From Fervidicoccus fontis Kam940 (GTDB lineage: Archaea > Thermoproteota > Thermoprotei_A > Sulfolobales > Fervidicoccaceae): a DNA stretch of 64,000 nucleotides. This document shows, in pieces, positions 18,320-26,235 of this stretch. The notes below the pieces were generated by a model. It was not told where the DNA came from. It was given only the letters and a program-made list of their open reading frames with translations, and did not search any database. The first letter of the stretch is position 1. The number at the start of each line of letters is the position of its first letter. Where the stretch lies: assembly GCF_000258425.1 (NCBI RefSeq), contig NC_017461.1:620001-684000 (forward strand), in the 5' to 3' direction. A program made the position numbers and the translations under genes.

Positions 18320-19249
18320 ATGGAGACATGCGTTGTAATTACGACATATAAAAGAGCTTGGGCACTTCCATACTCTATTGCATCTCTGAAAGATCAGAGC
18401 ATTCCTCCATCGAAGGTGGTATTTGTACTCAAACCTTCTGGAGATGAGAGCGAAAAGGTAATAGAGGAATGTGCGGAGGGCTTAAACTATGAGATTGTAA
18501 TTCAAAATGAAGGAAATGTGGCAATGGCTGTAGAGCTTGGGATAAAAGCCTGCAAAGAGCATGATCTTATACTATTCCTTGATGATGATGCATTAGCTTC
18601 TAAAAACTGGATTGAAAAATATACGGAATTCTTTGAGAGGAATAAAAGTGCCGGAGGGGCTAGCGGGATTGTCTACAAAGCAGTGCTTGAAGATAATAAA
18701 GTTTCTCTAATCGATGAGCCTTTTTATGGAAAAGAAAATTATACGGTAAGAAGCGGTATTCATAGAAGACCATTGCCGGAATATAAAGATTACTGCGAAT
18801 GGCTATCTACTTCTGGTCTTATAGGAACAAAACAATGCAATAGCAGTTTTATTCCATCAGTAATTTTAATCGGAGTAAACATGGCATTTAAGACAAATGC
18901 TGTTGAAAAATGTCCTTTAAGCGCACTGTATAAAAACAGTAGAAAGTGTCTGCATTATGAAGTAATGCTTAGTTATTGTGCAAAAAAGAAAGGATTCGAA
19001 ACTTATAGGATAGTGGAAAAAGGTTTATCTCCTAAAGTTTACCACATCGCTAACGTAGAGAGTTTAACTAGGGGAAAAGGTTTATCTCATCAATTCTGGA
19101 TTCAATATGATTTTTCGAAAGATTACTGGAGGCTGAGAAAGTTAGGAGCTAGAGTCAATTTTCTCCACTATTTGATCGCTATGGGGATAATAGCCAGAGG
19201 AAACCTATTTATAAAAATCCCAGCAACATTATATGCTATTGTAAAATAA
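18320..19249 (+). CDS. Glycosyltransferase family 2
   Basis: CVVITTYKRAWALPYSIASL at the N-terminus is the GT-A nucleotide-sugar fold start. LFLDDDALASKNWIE near residue 90 contains the DxD-type metal site. An aromatic SHQFWIQYDFSK segment lies near the end, followed by a hydrophobic helix that may attach the enzyme to the membrane. At about 309 residues the length is normal. I begin at the ATG six bases after GAGGGA, not the TTG three bases before it. It probably adds a sugar to a lipid-linked precursor in the cytoplasm as part of the glycosylation cluster. Donor and acceptor are unknown. A six-base inverted repeat (TAGATG-AA-CATCTA) lies upstream. Confidence 0.85.
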   Translation: METCVVITTYKRAWALPYSIASLKDQSIPPSKVVFVLKPSGDESEKVIEECAEGLNYEIVIQNEGNVAMAVELGIKACKEHDLILFLDDDALASKNWIEKYTEFFERNKSAGGASGIVYKAVLEDNKVSLIDEPFYGKENYTVRSGIHRRPLPEYKDYCEWLSTSGLIGTKQCNSSFIPSVILIGVNMAFKTNAVEKCPLSALYKNSRKCLHYEVMLSYCAKKKGFETYRIVEKGLSPKVYHIANVESLTRGKGLSHQFWIQYDFSKDYWRLRKLGARVNFLHYLIAMGIIARGNLFIKIPATLYAIVK

Positions 19250-19307
19250 ACTGATGTGCAAATTTTTAATAAACAGATTTATTTTTGGAAGCTAACTAGC
19301 AATATTA

Positions 19308-19796
19308 GTGTCGTTTAAAAACTTTGAGGAGTTCAACAGCTTAAGGGTTATCGGAACTGAGGAATATGTCCTTGATGTAAATTTGCTAAAAAACGCATCA
19401 AGCGACATTTATTGGAGGATGACGTTTAAAAAATATTTGAAAGCATCGAAAAAGAAGGCACTGATTCGTTATTTAGATTCATTAAAAGAGGATGATTTAA
19501 GATTTTCAATCAGCGAGTTTTTGAGAGTTTTTCTTAGATTTTCTCTTAACACTCTTTTCTTATTCTTTCTCCTTCTTTTGCCCATTTCCTATTTTGCAAG
19601 CATAAAACTGTTCTATCTTCTCCTCTCAGCTGACATAATTAATTTGTTCGCTTTCCTATTGTACAAGAAAATGAAGGGATATCCGTTTTTGAAAGGCATC
19701 GTAAACAGAATAAAATTCATGATCTTTTCATTTTTAGTTTTTATATGGACTCCATATGCGTTGAGGGAGATCAGAAAGTTTTCAAAAAGTAGATAA
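19308..19796 (+). CDS. Small membrane protein in the glycosylation cluster
   Basis: This 162-residue protein has a charged N-terminal half and two or three strong hydrophobic helices (SLNTLFLFFLLLLPISYF; LFYLLLSADIINLFAFLLY; FMIFSFLVFIW). The C-terminal WTPYALREIRKFSKSR recalls the membrane tails of some GT2 enzymes. It may be an accessory membrane partner of the preceding GT2. I recognise no family. The start is GTG without an obvious ribosome binding site, so the first residues are uncertain. Its position between two glycosyltransferases on the same strand is the only functional clue. Confidence 0.6.
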   Translation: MSFKNFEEFNSLRVIGTEEYVLDVNLLKNASSDIYWRMTFKKYLKASKKKALIRYLDSLKEDDLRFSISEFLRVFLRFSLNTLFLFFLLLLPISYFASIKLFYLLLSADIINLFAFLLYKKMKGYPFLKGIVNRIKFMIFSFLVFIWTPYALREIRKFSKSR

Positions 19797-19844
19797 TCAA
19801 CTTTAATTTTATAGTATAATAAACCTTGATAGCTGGTGAATATA

Positions 19845-20972
19845 TTGAAGATCTGCATATTTTTTTCCACTCTCAATACCCTAGGAGGAGGAAATGTTGT
19901 TCTTGAAAGAATGATCGAGATCTCAAAAAAGCGAGGAGATTTTGTTACGCTGATCACAAATGAGCCAACAAATTGGGAAGGCCTTAATAGATATTATGCA
20001 AACGGCTTTCCCAAGCCTGACAGAGATCTACACGCGTTGCCAGTAAATGTCAACATCTTTGGAATTTACCTAAGGATCCTTCAGCCTCTCCATCCTTCCA
20101 TGCAAAAGGACTGCGATCTCTATATTAATGCCCACGGAGACTTCATGCCCTTTCCGGTTGACGTAATTTATTTGCACTACCCAACTTTCTCAATGACTTC
20201 TGAGCAGTTTATGGATGTGAAATACAATAAATCTCTTTTCTGGAAAGCATACTTCATTCCGTATCAAAAAATTCAGGAAGCCATAGCCGGCCACTTCAAA
20301 AACTCCGGTATAATTTTAACGAACTCAAAATTTTCGCAAGATGCTATAAAGAGACACTTGGGAAAAGAGTCTTTCGTTATCCACCCTCCAGTTGATGTCT
20401 CGGACTTCATCCCAGCATCTAAGAATGAGGAGAGGGAGGACAAGGTAATAACGTGCGGGAGGTACTCTCCAGAGAAGAACTACGAGTTCGTTTTGAGGGT
20501 TGCCTCTCTCCTCCCAGAAATAAAATTCGAAATAATAGGTTCGGCGAAGGAAAAGGTCTCATATCAGTACTACAGCAAGCTTGTCAAGATGAAGGAGGAA
20601 ATGAACCTGAAGAACGTCTCCCTATTAAAAGACCTCCCCAGAAAGGAGCAGGTTGAAAGGTACTCGAGGGCAAAGGTCTACTTCCATGCAATGAGGGGGG
20701 AGCACTTTGGGATTGCCCCTGTAGAAGGAATGGCGGCCGGATTGATTCCTGTGGTCCATAAAATAGGGGGTCCATGGACTGACATCGTTGATTATGGAAA
20801 GTATGGATTTGGATATGAGAGCCTGGAAGATGCGAAGCGAGCCATTGAAAAAGCTATAAACAACTATGAGAAGATGAAGGATTCTGTTGTTGAGAGATCG
20901 CAGTACTTCTCATCAGATAGGTTCGACAGAAAGTTCTCAATAGTTCTTGAAGCGTTTGAAAAAAATAAATAG
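19845..20972 (+). CDS. Alg11-like family 4 glycosyltransferase
   Basis: The protein is a two-domain GT-B enzyme. The N-terminal LGGGNVVLERMIE motif and CGRYSPEKNYEFVLR at the start of the second domain fit family 4. The stretch RGEHFGIAPVEGMAAGLIPV plus KIGGPWTDIV closely matches the Alg11 (GDP-mannose) signature, where the glutamates and glycines contact the donor nucleotide-sugar. Eukaryotic Alg11 adds mannoses to the dolichol-linked N-glycan; a similar role in building the archaeal dolichol-linked glycan is likely but inferred. The TTG start six bases after GGTGA is preferred over an upstream GTG. It ends the glycosylation run. Confidence 0.85.
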   Translation: MKICIFFSTLNTLGGGNVVLERMIEISKKRGDFVTLITNEPTNWEGLNRYYANGFPKPDRDLHALPVNVNIFGIYLRILQPLHPSMQKDCDLYINAHGDFMPFPVDVIYLHYPTFSMTSEQFMDVKYNKSLFWKAYFIPYQKIQEAIAGHFKNSGIILTNSKFSQDAIKRHLGKESFVIHPPVDVSDFIPASKNEEREDKVITCGRYSPEKNYEFVLRVASLLPEIKFEIIGSAKEKVSYQYYSKLVKMKEEMNLKNVSLLKDLPRKEQVERYSRAKVYFHAMRGEHFGIAPVEGMAAGLIPVVHKIGGPWTDIVDYGKYGFGYESLEDAKRAIEKAINNYEKMKDSVVERSQYFSSDRFDRKFSIVLEAFEKNK

Positions 20973-20988
20973 AGAGCTTATTTTTATG

Positions 20989-21333
20989 TCAGATTCCGAG
21001 CTCCCTCTTAGCTATTTCGACAGCCTCCCTTACTTTAGTTCCCGCTGGAACTGTTATGCCTTTCACCTTTACTTCATCCAAGATGGCTTGGGCGTTTGGA
21101 CCGAATGCGGGAGCTACCACAGCTTCAGCCCCTTCATCAATTACAGTTTGTATGATTTTAACAGCAGCTCCGCTCTCTGCATTTGCACCAGGATTGTCTA
21201 TAGCCTTAACATCCAATATTCTTCCTTCATCCTCTAGCTCAACAAATACAATTTTTGGAGCCCTCGCAAATTTTGAAGCTACTATATCTTCTAATCCTCC
21301 ACTTCCTTCACAAACAACAGCAATTTTGCGCAT
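20989..21333 (-). CDS. NifX/NifB-type iron-molybdenum cofactor-binding-like protein
   Basis: The 114-residue protein matches the dinitrogenase iron-molybdenum cofactor domain. RKIAVVCEGSGGLEDIVASK comes first, then FVELEDEGRI, then AVVAPAFGPNAQAILDEV and GITVPAGTKVREAVE. In these proteins the domain binds iron-sulfur or metal cofactors without enzymatic activity. I place the start at the ATG after GGTGATAGC, skipping eleven upstream codons. It is the last gene of a minus-strand operon with two MinD/ferredoxin ATPases, a common archaeal arrangement. Nitrogen fixation is not implied, since nif structural genes are absent. A role in iron-sulfur cluster handling is inferred. Confidence 0.85.
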   Translation of the reverse strand: MRKIAVVCEGSGGLEDIVASKFARAPKIVFVELEDEGRILDVKAIDNPGANAESGAAVKIIQTVIDEGAEAVVAPAFGPNAQAILDEVKVKGITVPAGTKVREAVEIAKRELGI

Positions 21334-21397
21334 GCTATCACCAAAATACATATTTTGAAAGCTCATAAAAAACTATGAATATATACAAAAGGACTCT

Positions 21398-22369
21398 TTA
21401 AGCTTTCTCTCCAGGCTTGATGATAATCGGCACATATCTTGCAGGCTTAGAAGGCCTGTGAGACCTAGACCAGTCGCTCCACCCTCTGATTATCCTTTCC
21501 TCAACAATCCTTGCTATCTCAACGAGCGCCTTTGATGCGGGAGCTTCATTATACTGCTTGATGAGGGGCCTCATCTCAGCCATTGCTTTTGGAACGTGAT
21601 CATCGTATGGCACCATCCCTATCACATCTATGTTCTCCTCTCTTGCATACTTAATTATTTCCTCAACGAATTCGCTGTTCATGTCGTATTTGTTAATTAC
21701 AAGAGCTGAGGGAAGAGAGAACTGCTTAGCGATGGTATGTATCCTCTTCAGATCGCTCAAGCTTGCCGGAGTAGGCTCCGCTACGAGCAAAGCAACATTT
21801 GCTCCGGAGAGAGATGAGATGACCTGGCACCCTATTCCTGCGGCACTGTCCACTACAGATATTGTATTTTCTTTAGCCATAGCCTTAGCCCTGTTCTTTA
21901 TTTCCGTTACTAGCCTTCCGCTGTTGGGCCTTCCAGGTGAGAGCTCCGAAGCCCAAAGAGGGAAACCGTACTTAGTATAGGAGAGCCTGATAACACCTCT
22001 GTTCACCCTCTTCCTTCTTATAGCCTTTTCAGGGCATGCGAGGGAGCATGTCAGGCATCCTTCACATATCATCGGATTTATATAGTACCTTCCTTCAACT
22101 AAGCTCACAGCACCGTATGTGCAGACATTGTGACATATCCCGCAGTTAACGCACCTGAAATAATCTATTTCTGAAACCCATGAGTCGGAATATGGCTCCT
22201 CCTTATCCCACCTCTCAACTTCAAATATTAGGTGGAGGTTTGGAGCGTCTGCATCAGCATCAACTGCTATGATATCATATCCTCTCTCTTTTAGGTACAG
22301 AATAAGCGTAGATGACAGAGTGCTCTTTCCTACTCCTCCCTTACCGCTCGCAACTGCTATTTCAAGCAT
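21398..22369 (-). CDS. MinD/Mrp-like P-loop ATPase with inserted ferredoxin domain
   Basis: The deviant Walker A GKGGVGKSTL lies at residues 9-18, the signature of the MinD/Mrp/NifH group. Within the ATPase fold, at about 70-115, is a two-cluster bacterial ferredoxin insert: CVNCGICHNVC and CEGCLTCSLAC followed by PEKAI. The switch motif VVDSAAGIGCQV follows. The 323-residue protein ends in a proline/lysine tail. Relatives act as iron-sulfur scaffold or carrier ATPases, or insert metal clusters into enzymes. The paralogue upstream has the same architecture, and the start has a clean GAGGTGG site. The two paralogues probably form a heterodimer; this is inference. Confidence 0.9.
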   Translation of the reverse strand: MLEIAVASGKGGVGKSTLSSTLILYLKERGYDIIAVDADADAPNLHLIFEVERWDKEEPYSDSWVSEIDYFRCVNCGICHNVCTYGAVSLVEGRYYINPMICEGCLTCSLACPEKAIRRKRVNRGVIRLSYTKYGFPLWASELSPGRPNSGRLVTEIKNRAKAMAKENTISVVDSAAGIGCQVISSLSGANVALLVAEPTPASLSDLKRIHTIAKQFSLPSALVINKYDMNSEFVEEIIKYAREENIDVIGMVPYDDHVPKAMAEMRPLIKQYNEAPASKALVEIARIVEERIIRGWSDWSRSHRPSKPARYVPIIIKPGEKA

Positions 22370-22380
22370 TTTCCCACCTC

Positions 22381-23268
22381 TTAAACAACATCGAGTATTT
22401 CCTTAGCGATTGATCTGAAGATCTTAGAGATCTCGTGATCTGGATAGAATTCGACAATTGGGATCCCTCTTACATAAGCTTCAACGAGGTCTCTCGAATA
22501 GGGTATCTTTGCCTTTATTACTGCATTGTGCTTCTTCGCTATCTTCTCAGCTATGCTGTACATTTTCTCAGAAGATCCTATACCCCACCTGTTCACCAAT
22601 ACCCAAGCATCTATCCTGAGCTCATTCAGAACTTTGAGAATGAGCTCAAGGTCGTGAAGGCCTAAGGGGGTAGGCTCCGTCACAGCCAATGCTATCTTGG
22701 ATCCCTCTAAAGCTGTAGATACGTGATTCGCGGTCCCAGCGCTCGTATCAATGACAAGGAGATCTCTTGAAAGGGAAATTGCCTTCTTCTTCGCTGGAAG
22801 GACAACTGGAGGAGTATGCTCTTCCCCCTCCCTAAGCATGCCTGTAACTAAAGTAAATTCGCAGTCTTTCAACCTCACCCTCGTGTAGTATATATAGCCT
22901 TCAACACGCTTCCCCTCAACTATAGCCTTCTCCGGACATGCGAAATAGCAAGCCCTGCAACCGCTACACAGCCTCGGGAGGACCATGGGCATCTTCTCCC
23001 TAGTCATTATTATCCCGCCTGTATCGCAAATCTTCGCACAGACCCCGCAACCTGTGCACTTCTTATAGTCTATGAATGGAAGCATTATCTCTACGGGCTC
23101 CTCGTTCTCAAGCTTAGCATTTAAAAGCAAGTGATCGTTTGGGGCCTCAACATCGAGATCTGCAAGGACCAATTCCCTCTCTCTAGCCAAAAGGGATGCG
23201 ATATTAACTGCGACCATGCTCTTCCCTGTTCCCCCCTTACCCCCGGTAACTCCTATGCTACCCTTCAT
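22381..23268 (-). CDS. Second MinD/Mrp-like P-loop ATPase with inserted ferredoxin domain
   Basis: This paralogue of the next gene has TGGKGGTGKSMVA as its deviant Walker A and two ferredoxin motifs, CTGCGVCAKIC and CSGCRACYFAC followed by PEKAI. LLVIDTSAGTANHV is its switch region. In the Walker motif a glycine-threonine pair replaces the usual glycine-valine. Eleven bases separate it from the downstream paralogue, and its ATG (eight bases after GAGGTGG) overlaps the end of the upstream 138-residue gene. The four genes therefore form one translationally coupled operon. The most likely role is ATP-driven iron-sulfur cluster delivery, by analogy with Mrp/Nbp35. Confidence 0.9.
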   Translation of the reverse strand: MKGSIGVTGGKGGTGKSMVAVNIASLLARERELVLADLDVEAPNDHLLLNAKLENEEPVEIMLPFIDYKKCTGCGVCAKICDTGGIIMTREKMPMVLPRLCSGCRACYFACPEKAIVEGKRVEGYIYYTRVRLKDCEFTLVTGMLREGEEHTPPVVLPAKKKAISLSRDLLVIDTSAGTANHVSTALEGSKIALAVTEPTPLGLHDLELILKVLNELRIDAWVLVNRWGIGSSEKMYSIAEKIAKKHNAVIKAKIPYSRDLVEAYVRGIPIVEFYPDHEISKIFRSIAKEILDVV

Positions 23269-23674
23269 GAAATCCACCTCTCTTCAGAAGTTCAGGATAA
23301 TGCGGATCCCTCACCACGATCCTGTTTAAGGAGATATCATCTAAGCTTCTGATCTCATCAAAAACCTTTTGGATTACATCTGAAACTTCGCGAGGCAATT
23401 CTACTTTCTCTTCGCATACATATTCAAAGCACTTTTTCTGCTCATTGATCTTTATGCACCTCTCGCTCCCATCCTTAATTCTCCTCTTTATTTCCTCTAT
23501 TTCTGGAACTGCAAACCCTGCTTGGAACCCATCAACTTTAAACCTCAAGGCAATTGTGCCTTTTTCTTTAAGCATTTTCCAGTTTGCAAGAACAAGCATC
23601 CTGCTTATTCTGAAAGGAGAAGTGCAACCAGCTATGCTTAATATATATGCGACTGTATCCCTTATTGAGATCAT
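23258..23674 (-). CDS. Uncharacterised protein, first gene of the MinD/ferredoxin operon
   Basis: I do not recognise this 138-residue protein with confidence. The opening SIRDTVAYILSIAGCTSPFRISRML, with LANWKML after it, recalls the helical start of SocA/Panacea (DUF4065-like) proteins. The later ISLNRIVVRDPHYPEL is a conserved-looking block. Two cysteines in KCFEYVCEEKV could bind metal. The gene overlaps the following ATPase gene by about ten bases, so it is the promoter-proximal member of that operon. The ATG after GGGAGAT is used; another ATG lies five codons upstream. It may be a partner or client of the ATPases. Confidence 0.65.
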   Translation of the reverse strand: MISIRDTVAYILSIAGCTSPFRISRMLVLANWKMLKEKGTIALRFKVDGFQAGFAVPEIEEIKRRIKDGSERCIKINEQKKCFEYVCEEKVELPREVSDVIQKVFDEIRSLDDISLNRIVVRDPHYPELLKRGGFHEG

Positions 23675-23805
23675 TTTTATATCTCCCATAGACGTTAACT
23701 GCTCCTATCCTTTTCAAGTTTTAATATATACTTTTACTGCCCCTCACCTCTTGGAAAAGGAAGGATTTATATATAAAGAATTCAGTAAGAAACTTAGGTG
23801 AAAGT

Positions 23806-24651
23806 TTGACTTTAGCGGATATTGCAAGCATACTGTTCTGGTTCGTCTTCTTCCTTCTCATTTTCTCTCCAACCACGTCTCAAGCGAGGATAAGGGCTGC
23901 GAGGGCTAGGATACTAGCTTCTCTAGAATCCAAAATGAAGATGAGGTTTATAACTTTAATACACAGGCAGGAGAGGGTAGGGATATTTGGAATCCCCGTA
24001 TATAGGTACATAGATATAGATGATAGCGAGGAGGTACTAAGAGCGATAAGAGAGACCCCTAAGGATATGGGGATAGCGATCATTCTTCACACGCCTGGAG
24101 GACTGGTCCTAGCCGCATCGCAGATAGCACTTGCGCTTAAGAGGCACCCAGGAAAGAAAGTTGTTATAATCCCGCACTATGCGATGAGCGGGGGAACTCT
24201 GATCTCCCTCGCAGCAGATGAGATATGGATGGACAGAAATGCAGTCCTGGGACCGATAGACCCTCAGATACAATTCCAGCAGTACGGGTCTCTCCCAGCT
24301 CCGAGCATTATTAAGCTCGCTAAGATGAAGGGTGAGAGGGCAGAGGATATCACATTGATAATGGCTGATATTGCTGAAAAAGCGACAAAGGGCGTTCAGG
24401 AAATTGTAGTCGAACTGCTCAGGGACAAGATGGGAGAGGAGAGGGCTAGAGAGCTCGCTGACCTTCTAACTAGAGGAGACTGGACTCACGATCACCCGAT
24501 CACGTTTGAAGAAGCCAAAAAGCTCGGCTTGCCAGTAAAGGATGAGATCCCTGAGGAGATCTATGACCTTATGGCTCTCTACAAAGCTCCTCTCATGCAA
24601 AGGTCTGGAGTAGAGTACATCCCCTACACTCCGCAGAGGTCTGGAAGATAA
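23806..24651 (+). CDS. SDH-family ClpP-fold membrane serine protease
   Basis: One N-terminal membrane helix (ILFWFVFFLLIFSP) precedes a ClpP/crotonase-fold domain. IILHTPGGLVLAASQIALAL and PHYAMSGGTLISLAADEIWM hold the oxyanion-loop glycines and the nucleophile serine region (MSGGT). LGPIDPQIQF follows as in the SDH/SppA-like family, which keeps a Ser-Lys/Asp-type site. TRGDWTHDHPITFEEAKKLGL is the usual C-terminal block. At 281 residues the length is typical of archaeal members. It probably cleaves membrane proteins near the cytoplasmic face. TTG is the start, nine bases after AGGTGA. It is divergent from the MinD operon. Confidence 0.88.
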   Translation: MTLADIASILFWFVFFLLIFSPTTSQARIRAARARILASLESKMKMRFITLIHRQERVGIFGIPVYRYIDIDDSEEVLRAIRETPKDMGIAIILHTPGGLVLAASQIALALKRHPGKKVVIIPHYAMSGGTLISLAADEIWMDRNAVLGPIDPQIQFQQYGSLPAPSIIKLAKMKGERAEDITLIMADIAEKATKGVQEIVVELLRDKMGEERARELADLLTRGDWTHDHPITFEEAKKLGLPVKDEIPEEIYDLMALYKAPLMQRSGVEYIPYTPQRSGR

Positions 24652-24653
24652 AA

Positions 24654-25316
24654 TTAAAAAGGCAGGATTATTTCGCTCCCAGTCCTAACAGAAACGTATT
24701 TTTTACCATATTTTTTCTTAACATACTCTTTAGCCCTGCTTCCAGAGCAGTGCGCTGGGGCGATGTATTCACTCACTTCTGCAAGTCTATCTAAAGCCCT
24801 CAGAGGCGGCTCGTGAAACCCACCTATAGTGAAGTATATTTTCCCCAACCTTTCAAAGACCTTTTTCGCAATAACGTCTATGCCTGGATGACTGCATCCT
24901 ACAATGAGGATATTCAGATCATCAATTTTCAAGACCATCGAATGCTCCTTCAATCCAAGGCTTGAAAGGGGTCCTGTAGAGAATACTCCTTCTTCTATCT
25001 CTTCAAATTTTTCTACTACTATAGGGAGGAGCCCGAGCTTCCTCAAAATTCTATCCTTATCAGGCACATATACCTTGAAGCTCTTCTTCCCCTCAAAATA
25101 TTCATATCCTCCGTAGTGGTCGCCATGATAGTGGCTCAAGAATGAAAAGTCGATGGAGCTCAGATCTATGTTTAGCTTTTGTGAGTTGTAGGCTATGATC
25201 TCCCCTCTTGTATCTGCATCGAAGAGTATCTCTCTTCCATTGAACTCTATGAACAGGCTCCACCCCCAGTCATTCCTCAATCCTGGAGAAGGCTCATTGT
25301 CGTTTAAAACGACCAT
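24654..25316 (-). CDS. MBL-fold metallo-hydrolase (dihydropterin synthase-like group)
   Basis: The metal-binding motif SHYHGDHYGG lies near residue 81, with later ligands in VGCSHPGID, GGFHEPP and APAHCSGSRA. The opening VVLNDNEPSPGLRNDWGWSL and the GCSHPG/GGFH pattern are those of the group named for 7,8-dihydropterin-6-yl-methyl-4-(beta-D-ribofuranosyl)aminobenzene 5'-phosphate synthase, an enzyme of methanopterin synthesis. Most members have unknown substrates, so the name is only a family label. At 220 residues it is a compact single domain. A dead amidohydrolase C-terminus lies immediately upstream on the same strand. Confidence 0.88.
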   Translation of the reverse strand: MVVLNDNEPSPGLRNDWGWSLFIEFNGREILFDADTRGEIIAYNSQKLNIDLSSIDFSFLSHYHGDHYGGYEYFEGKKSFKVYVPDKDRILRKLGLLPIVVEKFEEIEEGVFSTGPLSSLGLKEHSMVLKIDDLNILIVGCSHPGIDVIAKKVFERLGKIYFTIGGFHEPPLRALDRLAEVSEYIAPAHCSGSRAKEYVKKKYGKKYVSVRTGSEIILPF

Positions 25317-25331
25317 CTTCAGCTTTATTTT

Positions 25332-25500
25332 TTATACACCACCTTTCTCATGGAATACGTGCTCCCCTTTCGCGATAACATCCCTTATCCTCAAGCTTTC
25401 TCCTTCAAGCAAGAGGATATCAGCGTCCTTCTTTTCCTCTATCCTCCCCTTATTGCTAAGCAGTAAATGATCGGGTTCAAATCCTATATAAGTTTATATT
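25332..25500 (-). pseudogene. Amidohydrolase C-terminal relic
   Basis: The minus strand reads LLLSNKGRIEEKKDADILLL and continues EGESLRIRDVIAKGEHVF before TAA. This is the closing beta-sandwich of amidohydrolases (NKGRIEEGYDADILLL...VIAKGE), near 50 residues. No barrel precedes it and no start is visible. It ends 16 bases before the MBL gene, so the two may once have been an operon. Confidence 0.7.
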
Positions 25501-25659
25501 AGTTGGTGCATCCCTTCTTGGTTCTGCATGTGGCTTAGTGGCTTTCGAGAGCAAGGTATTTGAGGAATATATTTTCTATCTCAAATCAGATAATCAATAT
25601 CAGCCCCTATAAACCTTTATGAAGCTAAAACAGCTTGTCTAAGCACTTGTAAGTAGAAG
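25501..25659. other. Intergenic region, no gene recognised
   Basis: A short plus-strand open stretch (GASLLGSACGLVAFESKVFE) is present near 25504-25563 without a start codon. It may be another gene trace. I recognise no family and no repeat here. Confidence 0.3.
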
Positions 25660-25776
25660 TTATAAATTGATTATTTCCTCGTGGTAGAAAACTTTTCTGC
25701 GGTACATCGCTACTTGAACATAGTGGTAGTAAAGAGCGTAAACTGAATGGGATCCTCTGTCCAATCTGTATCGCAT
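25660..25776 (-). pseudogene. IS200/605 Y1 transposase (TnpA) N-terminal fragment
   Basis: The 38-residue frame MRYRLDRGSHSVYALYYHYV followed by QVAMYRRKVFY is the start of IS200-type single-stranded-DNA transposases, whose usual text is HSVYxLxYHxVWxxKYRRKVL. It stops after the first helix, before the HUH histidines and the catalytic tyrosine, so only the N-terminus is left. The element end at 25818-25869 lies just upstream on the same strand. Confidence 0.75.
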
Positions 25777-25817
25777 AGTTATATATCTTTTTTTATAACT
25801 ATAAGAACAATTCTATA

Positions 25818-25869
25818 GGGGGCTATTCATTCCTCCTTCATTGAAGGGGAACTTTTCTCCTTAACCCCC
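25818..25869 (-). repeat. Likely left end of the IS200/605 relic
   Basis: GGGGG at 25818-25822 pairs with CCCCC at 25865-25869, and inside them CCTTC-ATT-GAAGG (25835-25847) forms a perfect hairpin. Y1 transposases recognise such subterminal hairpins. A related arrangement occurs at about 1312-1370 near the tnpB relic. Confidence 0.5.
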
Positions 25870-25884
25870 AAAAAGTTAAAAAAA

Positions 25885-26226
25885 TTAAGGCTTATATATT
25901 ACTATCCTGACCTTTCCATCCATGCAGCTTACTCCGATTACAGCCCTCAGGTTACCCTCTTTGAGCTCAAACTCCTTCGAGAATCCTTCTATTCCTACAT
26001 CAACCCACCAGCCAAGCCTATTGAGCTCATAAGTCTTCTCCCTATCGTTTAAGTCGCACTTATCCTTTACGCTTAAGATCTCCTCAATGATTCCCCCCTT
26101 TTCGATCTCGTTTAGAGCCTTCCACGTCTCCACATCAGAGACGGTGTAAAAATAGGAGAACTCCGCTTCTTCTTTTCTCACCGATACCTTTTTCCATCCG
26201 GAGAAGAATACAGACAGGCTATCCAT
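25885..26226 (-). CDS. Small uncharacterised protein ending the pilus cluster
   Basis: This 113-residue protein has no signal peptide or membrane helix and is acidic. It is rich in aromatic residues (FSYFYTVSDVETWKALNE; RLGWWVDVGIEGFSKEF). I recognise no family. It starts with ATG ten bases after the 198-residue pilin-like gene and is the last gene of the minus-strand pilus cluster, so it may be a cytoplasmic accessory factor. Its stop is followed by AT-rich DNA and then the IS200 relic. No function should be inferred from position alone. Confidence 0.6.
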   Translation of the reverse strand: MDSLSVFFSGWKKVSVRKEEAEFSYFYTVSDVETWKALNEIEKGGIIEEILSVKDKCDLNDREKTYELNRLGWWVDVGIEGFSKEFELKEGNLRAVIGVSCMDGKVRIVIYKP

Positions 26227-26235
26227 AATTACACC

